Shown: positions 22,712 through 26,109 of the stretch, piece by piece | Position numbering within the stretch: position 1 is the stretch's first letter | Layout: every line of letters starts with the position of its first letter | NCBI GenBank assembly: GCA_019689695.1 | Contig: JADGHA010000005.1 | Span: 1-26,109 of the forward strand | Direction: 5' to 3' | DNA length: 26,109 nt | Origin: Micromonosporaceae bacterium | Lineage (GTDB): Bacteria > Actinomycetota > Actinomycetes > Mycobacteriales > Micromonosporaceae | Notes under the pieces: generated by a model | Database searches by the model: none | What the model saw: only the letters and a program-made list of their open reading frames with translations | Told to the model about the DNA's origin: nothing | Program-made: the position numbers and the translations under genes

Positions 22712-23992
22712 GTGAGCTTGTTCTTCCGTCGCATCCACCTGGCCTGGATCGTCGCCGCGGTCGCCTTCGTCGCCACCGTCGGCGCGGCCGGCTTCCGCGC
22801 CACGCCCGGCGTCCTCATCAACCCGCTGCAGGATGAGTTCGGTTGGTCCCGCGCGACCATTTCCGCCGCCGTCTCGGTGAACCTGGTGCTGTTCGGACTG
22901 ACCGCCCCGTTCGCCGCCGCCCTGATGGAGAGCTTCGGCATGCGCCGGGTGGTGGCCACGGCGCTGCTGCTGGTCTCGGCCGGCAGCGGGCTGACCGTCT
23001 TCATGCGCCACAGCTGGCAGCTGGTGCTCTGCTGGGGCGTGCTGGTCGGGCTGGGTACCGGGTCCATGGCGCTGGCCTTCGTGGCCACCGTGACCGGGCG
23101 CTGGTTCGTTCGTCACCGGGGTGTGGTGACCGGAGTGCTCACCGCCGGCGGCGCCACCGGCCAGCTGATCTTCCTGCCGGTCCTGGCGCACCTGTCCGAC
23201 GCGCACGGCTGGCGGGTCGCGGCGCTGACCGTCGCCGCGGCGGCGCTGGTGGTCGTACCGCTGGTGATCGTGTTCCTGCGCGACCACCCGGCCGACGCCG
23301 GCCTGCCCGCGTACGGCGCCACCCAGATCGAGCCGCGGCCGGCCGCCACCACCGGCGCGGCCCGGCGTGCGGTGACCGCGCTGCGTGACGGTTCCAGGTC
23401 CGGCGCGTTCTGGTTGCTCGCCGGCGGGTTCGCCATCTGCGGGCTGACCACCAACGGCCTGATCGGCACCCACTTCGTTCCGGCCGCGCACGACCACGGC
23501 ATGCCGGAGACCACCGCCGCCAGCCTGCTGGCGCTGGTCGGCGTCTTCGACATCGTCGGCACGATCCTCTCCGGCTGGCTCACCGACCGGTTCGACCCGG
23601 CCGTGCTGCTCGGTATCTACTATGGACTACGCGGCCTGTCGCTGGTGGTGCTGCCGGATCTGTTCGCCGCCAGCCCGCACCCGAGCATGCTCATCTTCGT
23701 ACTCTTCTACGGGCTGGACTGGGTGGCCACCGTGCCGCCGACGATCACACTGTGCCGGGAAAAGTTCGGCACATCCGGCCCGGTGGTGTTCGGCTGGGTC
23801 TTCGCGTCGCACCAGGTCGGTGCGGCGGTCGCGGCCACCGCCGCCGGGGCCGTGCGGGACAGCCTCGGCACGTACACCCTCGCCTTCTACGCCGCGGGCG
23901 GCCTGTCCGTGATCGCCGCGATGCTCTCCCTGGCGATCCGCCGGCCCACGCTCGCTCCGCGGTGGCGGGCGGTGTTCGCCGAGGACGACTGA
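22712..23992 (+). CDS. MFS transporter, oxalate/monocarboxylate-like type
   Basis: The protein has about 426 residues and twelve hydrophobic segments in two halves, with the MFS inter-helix basic motif seen as FGMRRVVA after helix 2 and GWLTDRFDPAVLL in the second half. The N-terminus RRIHLAWIVAAVAF, followed by FGWSRATISAAVSVNL, resembles the monocarboxylate/oxalate:formate-type MFS group, which would move small organic anions across the cytoplasmic membrane. The substrate cannot be read from sequence. The start is unresolved: GTG 22712 fits the family N-terminus but has no ribosome-binding site, and TTG 22718 has GGGGTG close upstream. Its regulator is probably the divergent GlxA-type gene. 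The 3' 366 bases are overlapped on the other strand by the open PAP2 frame. Confidence 0.88.
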   Translation: MSLFFRRIHLAWIVAAVAFVATVGAAGFRATPGVLINPLQDEFGWSRATISAAVSVNLVLFGLTAPFAAALMESFGMRRVVATALLLVSAGSGLTVFMRHSWQLVLCWGVLVGLGTGSMALAFVATVTGRWFVRHRGVVTGVLTAGGATGQLIFLPVLAHLSDAHGWRVAALTVAAAALVVVPLVIVFLRDHPADAGLPAYGATQIEPRPAATTGAARRAVTALRDGSRSGAFWLLAGGFAICGLTTNGLIGTHFVPAAHDHGMPETTAASLLALVGVFDIVGTILSGWLTDRFDPAVLLGIYYGLRGLSLVVLPDLFAASPHPSMLIFVLFYGLDWVATVPPTITLCREKFGTSGPVVFGWVFASHQVGAAVAATAAGAVRDSLGTYTLAFYAAGGLSVIAAMLSLAIRRPTLAPRWRAVFAEDD

Positions 23993-24745
23993 CCGCCGGC
24001 GCCACCGTCCACAAGCGACCCAGCACAGCGTGGTGAGCGTCGCACCGACCACCGCGTCGATGATGTAGTGGTTGGCGGTCAGCACCACCGCGGTGGCCAT
24101 CGCCACCGGCAGGGCCAGCCCGACCGCGCGGACCACGGTGTGCCGCGCGGCGAGGAAGATGGCCAGCCCGATCAGCAGGTCCCAGCCGACGTGCAGGCTC
24201 GGCATGGCCGCGTACTGGTTGGTGAACATCGGCGGCTGGAGCACCCGGTAGGCGTGCGACTGCTCGGTCACCGTGTCCACCATGCCCAGGCCGGCGAGCC
24301 GCGGCGGGGCGACCGGGAAGGAGATGAAGACGATGAGCCCGACCGCGCCGGAGACCAGCATCGCGTTGCGGGTGCGGTAGTAGACGAGCGGATGCCGGCG
24401 GGCGAGCCAGATCAGGGTGACCGCGATGACCGGCCAGTGCCCCCAGATGTAGATCCAGTTGAGCACGGTGGTCACCGGCGGCGAGCCGGCAACCGCCCGC
24501 TGCAAGGACTCCTCGACGTTCAGCCCGAGCAGCCGCTCGAAGCTCACCACGTGCCCGGCGTTGCGCACGGCCTGGCCGACGGAGCCCTCGGTGGCGCCGC
24601 GGACCAGGAAGTACGCGAACACCGCGCCCAGCACGATGGCCACCTGCCGGGCCAGCGACACCCGCGGTCGGGTGGTGACAGTCGTCTTTGTGGTCCTCGT
24701 CCGAGCCGGCCGCTCGGCCAACTCGACCCCGTGTCCGATCGCCAT
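23627..24745 (-). CDS. PAP2/AUR1-like membrane phosphotransferase or phosphatase
   Basis: About 250 residues of family sequence form a PAP2-type membrane enzyme with roughly six helices. Active-site motifs are APPR (146-149), MPSLH (181-185, His as probable nucleophile partner) and NHYIID (225-230). The PSLH form in place of PSGH points to the AUR1/inositol-phosphorylceramide-synthase-like group, which acts on lipid phosphates or transfers lipid head groups. ATG 24745 has GAGG about eight bases upstream; a GTG at 24793 would add 16 residues. After about residue 250 the frame continues for 122 Arg/Gly/His-rich residues with no stop, lying antisense to the MFS gene. That tail has no family likeness, so the natural end may differ from the one given. 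Confidence 0.82.
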   Translation of the reverse strand: MAIGHGVELAERPARTRTTKTTVTTRPRVSLARQVAIVLGAVFAYFLVRGATEGSVGQAVRNAGHVVSFERLLGLNVEESLQRAVAGSPPVTTVLNWIYIWGHWPVIAVTLIWLARRHPLVYYRTRNAMLVSGAVGLIVFISFPVAPPRLAGLGMVDTVTEQSHAYRVLQPPMFTNQYAAMPSLHVGWDLLIGLAIFLAARHTVVRAVGLALPVAMATAVVLTANHYIIDAVVGATLTTLCWVACGRWRRRSVVLGEHRPPPRSERGPADRQGEHRGDHGQAARGVEGEGVRAEAVPHGPGGGGRDRRTDLVRREDPAEHHRAGCAELFPAQCDRRRHGGHPVQPVEEYEDEHARVRAGGEQIRQHHQRQAA

Positions 24746-24853
24746 GCCGACAGCCTCGCCGGCCGGGCGCCGGCTGCCATCCGGGCCGAGCACCGAGCCG
24801 ACCCGGATTCGGGCCCGCCGCCGCTCAGGACATGACCCGTAAGGGGTACCCCG

Positions 24854-25138
24854 CTACGTCAGGTCGGCGCTGGCCCTCGCCCGCTGTGTGCCGGTCTCCG
24901 GCGGCGCCTCGCCGGGCTGGCTGCGCGGCACCGGATGCTCGACCAGCGCCAGCACCCGGCTGGCCATGAACCGCGCCGTCCGCACCACCGTGCCACCGCG
25001 GGTCACCTCGGCCACCTCGACCACGCCACGGCCGATGGACGTCTCCACTCGCCGGCCGGCGCGGGTGGCGACCACCTCGTACGTCAGCGGGCTGCCGCCG
25101 CCCGCGTCGACGACTATCTCGACCCGGTCCCCCTTCAC
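24854..25138 (-). CDS. Small conserved-looking protein of unknown function
   Basis: The 94-residue protein starts at a GTG with GAGGGGG about eight bases upstream. No family is recognised. Residues 1-70 alternate hydrophobic and polar residues (VKGDRVEIVVD, LTYEVVATRAG, GVVEVAEVTRGGTVVRTARF), which suggests a small beta-rich fold. The last 25 residues are polar, with Pro, Glu and Arg. No signal peptide or membrane helix is seen. It begins 16 bases after the stop of the ketopantoate-reductase-like gene on the same strand, so the two are probably one transcript. A palindrome, GGGGTACCCC (24843-24852), touches its stop codon. Confidence 0.7.
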   Translation of the reverse strand: MKGDRVEIVVDAGGGSPLTYEVVATRAGRRVETSIGRGVVEVAEVTRGGTVVRTARFMASRVLALVEHPVPRSQPGEAPPETGTQRARASADLT

Positions 25139-25154
25139 GCGCCACCCCCTCGGG

Positions 25155-26084
25155 CTAGCCCGGTGGCCTACGCTCTCGAGCGTACTGGTTTGCCAACCGC
25201 CGGATCCGCTCATTGTCCGGTGTGGGCACCCCGTACAACCGGCCCAGCAGCACGATTTCGCCGTTGAGGTAGTCGGCCTCGATCGTGCCGGTGCCCCGGA
25301 CCAGGCTCTGCCAGGACGACCCGCCACCGCGGATCTGGCCGGCAACCGGGCGAACCTGCAGGATGGTCCCGCGCCGCTGCCGGTCCTCCTCCGCCGAGGC
25401 ATACGGAATCCCGGCCGCGCGCAGCACCGCCTCGCCCTCGGCACGCAGCCGGCCCAGCAGCGCCTCGTGGCCGTCCACCGAGCCGTGCACCGCCTCCACC
25501 GCGTTGCCGAGGTTCAGCAGCAGCTTGGCGTACTTCCACCGCATGACGTCCGGCCGCGGTAGGGAGTGGCACGTCGCGGCCCGGAACGCCTCGGCAACCG
25601 CGGCTGCCGTCATGTCAACCCCGTCGGGATACCGTCCTATGTCGAGGATGGCGGGAACCGGCGAGCTGTTGGCGACCACCACGCCCGGCGTCAGGTGCGT
25701 GGCCGGGAACATGACACAGACGGCGTACACGTTCTCGAACATCCGCAGTGCGGCGCGCTCGTTGGCCACGCCGTTCTGCACACACACCACCGGAACCGTG
25801 GGATCCGCGTGCGCGGCCAGCGCCCGTAGCGCCGCCTCGGTGTCCATGCTCTTCATCGCCAGCAGCACGACGTCACCCGCACGCCAGTCGACCTCCGCCG
25901 GCCCGGCCACCGCTGGCAGCCGGTGGGTCCGCTCCCCGTCCGGTGTTAGCACGCGCAGGCCGTCGCGGCGAATGGCCGTCAAGTGTTCACCCCGGGCGAT
26001 CAGGACGACCTCGTACCCGGCGCCGGCCAGCAACGCGCCGAGCACCCCACCGACCGCGCCAGCTCCATAGACGACAAACCGCAC
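25155..26084 (-). CDS. 2-dehydropantoate 2-reductase-family protein
   Basis: The 309-residue protein belongs to the ApbA/PanE ketopantoate reductase family, whose founding member makes pantoate with NADPH for pantothenate and CoA synthesis. The N-terminal Rossmann motif is GAGAVGG (7-13) with the conserved MKSMDT and QNGVANE segments. The C-terminal helical domain has WKYAKLLLNLGNAVEA with the catalytic Lys, and SSWQSLVRG...IEADYLNGEI with the conserved Glu. Many paralogues are not the true PanE, and no other pantothenate genes are near, so no symbol is given. GTG 26084 gives the typical start RFVVYGAGAVGG and lies eight bases after a TACGCT box; a TTG at 26093 is the alternative. It is followed by the 94-residue gene. 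Confidence 0.88.
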   Translation of the reverse strand: MRFVVYGAGAVGGVLGALLAGAGYEVVLIARGEHLTAIRRDGLRVLTPDGERTHRLPAVAGPAEVDWRAGDVVLLAMKSMDTEAALRALAAHADPTVPVVCVQNGVANERAALRMFENVYAVCVMFPATHLTPGVVVANSSPVPAILDIGRYPDGVDMTAAAVAEAFRAATCHSLPRPDVMRWKYAKLLLNLGNAVEAVHGSVDGHEALLGRLRAEGEAVLRAAGIPYASAEEDRQRRGTILQVRPVAGQIRGGGSSWQSLVRGTGTIEADYLNGEIVLLGRLYGVPTPDNERIRRLANQYARERRPPG

Positions 26085-26092
26085 GAATTCCA

Positions 26093-26098
26093 AGCGTA
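26093..26098 (-). promoter_or_regulatory. Candidate -10 box (TACGCT) for the reductase gene
   Basis: TACGCT fits TANNNT and precedes the GTG at 26084 by eight bases, consistent with a leaderless or nearly leaderless mRNA. The window ends before a -35 region can be judged. Confidence 0.35.
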
Positions 26099-26109
26099 CG
26101 GCCCGCCGG

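Noticed and set aside
24843..24852. GGGGTACCCC palindrome after the 94-residue gene
   Set aside because: It has no loop and no U-tract, and 10-bp palindromes are not rare in such GC-rich DNA, so it is not called as a terminator.

Overview
The window is high-GC DNA from a filamentous-type actinobacterium. The evidence is RbpA, WhiA, a mycothiol-dependent isomerase-family enzyme, many GTG starts and the gene order uvrC-rapZ-yvcK-whiA-gap-pgk-tpi-secG-rbpA. The style of the proteins suggests a Micromonosporaceae relative, but that placement is inference. I see no rRNA, tRNA, CRISPR array, insertion sequence or phage gene. No stretch longer than 300 bases lacks a gene.

Left part (1-10104, all minus strand): a conserved core block is transcribed right to left. 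It runs from a Rieske lipoprotein and uvrC (excision repair) through rapZ, yvcK and whiA (nucleotide-binding signalling and sporulation/division control) to gap-pgk-tpiA (lower glycolysis) and secG. A strong intrinsic terminator follows secG, and rbpA comes last. Two Arg/Gly-rich micro-ORFs sit at the rapZ-yvcK and yvcK-whiA junctions, each touching the next start codon. The uvrC-rapZ junction looks disturbed: the uvrC frame stays open 109 bases into rapZ, while coding-like codon use in the rapZ frame extends upstream of its ATG to a TAA.

Middle (10321-18298): uvrA, a second Rieske protein and rsgA lie on the minus strand. A divergent plus-strand set follows: a maleylpyruvate-isomerase-family enzyme, a metallo-beta-lactamase-fold hydrolase, a third Rieske protein and a Rossmann-fold F420/NADP-type oxidoreductase. 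The three Rieske proteins share a twin-arginine signal, a lipobox-like Cys, a low-complexity linker and a C-terminal 2Fe-2S domain, so they look like paralogues kept around the uvr genes.

Right part (18238-26109) is more accessory. The most unusual locus is a two-gene minus-strand operon. Its first gene encodes a 682-residue protein that fuses a helical N-terminal region, a trypsin-like protease and an alpha/beta-hydrolase, with both catalytic triads apparently intact. The second gene, 16 bases on, encodes a predicted four-helix membrane protein of unknown function. Upstream are a GlxA-type AraC regulator and a divergent MFS transporter with an 8-bp dyad between them. At the right end a ketopantoate-reductase-like gene, a 94-residue unknown and a PAP2/AUR1-like membrane enzyme run leftwards; the PAP2 frame has no stop until it is well inside the convergent MFS gene.
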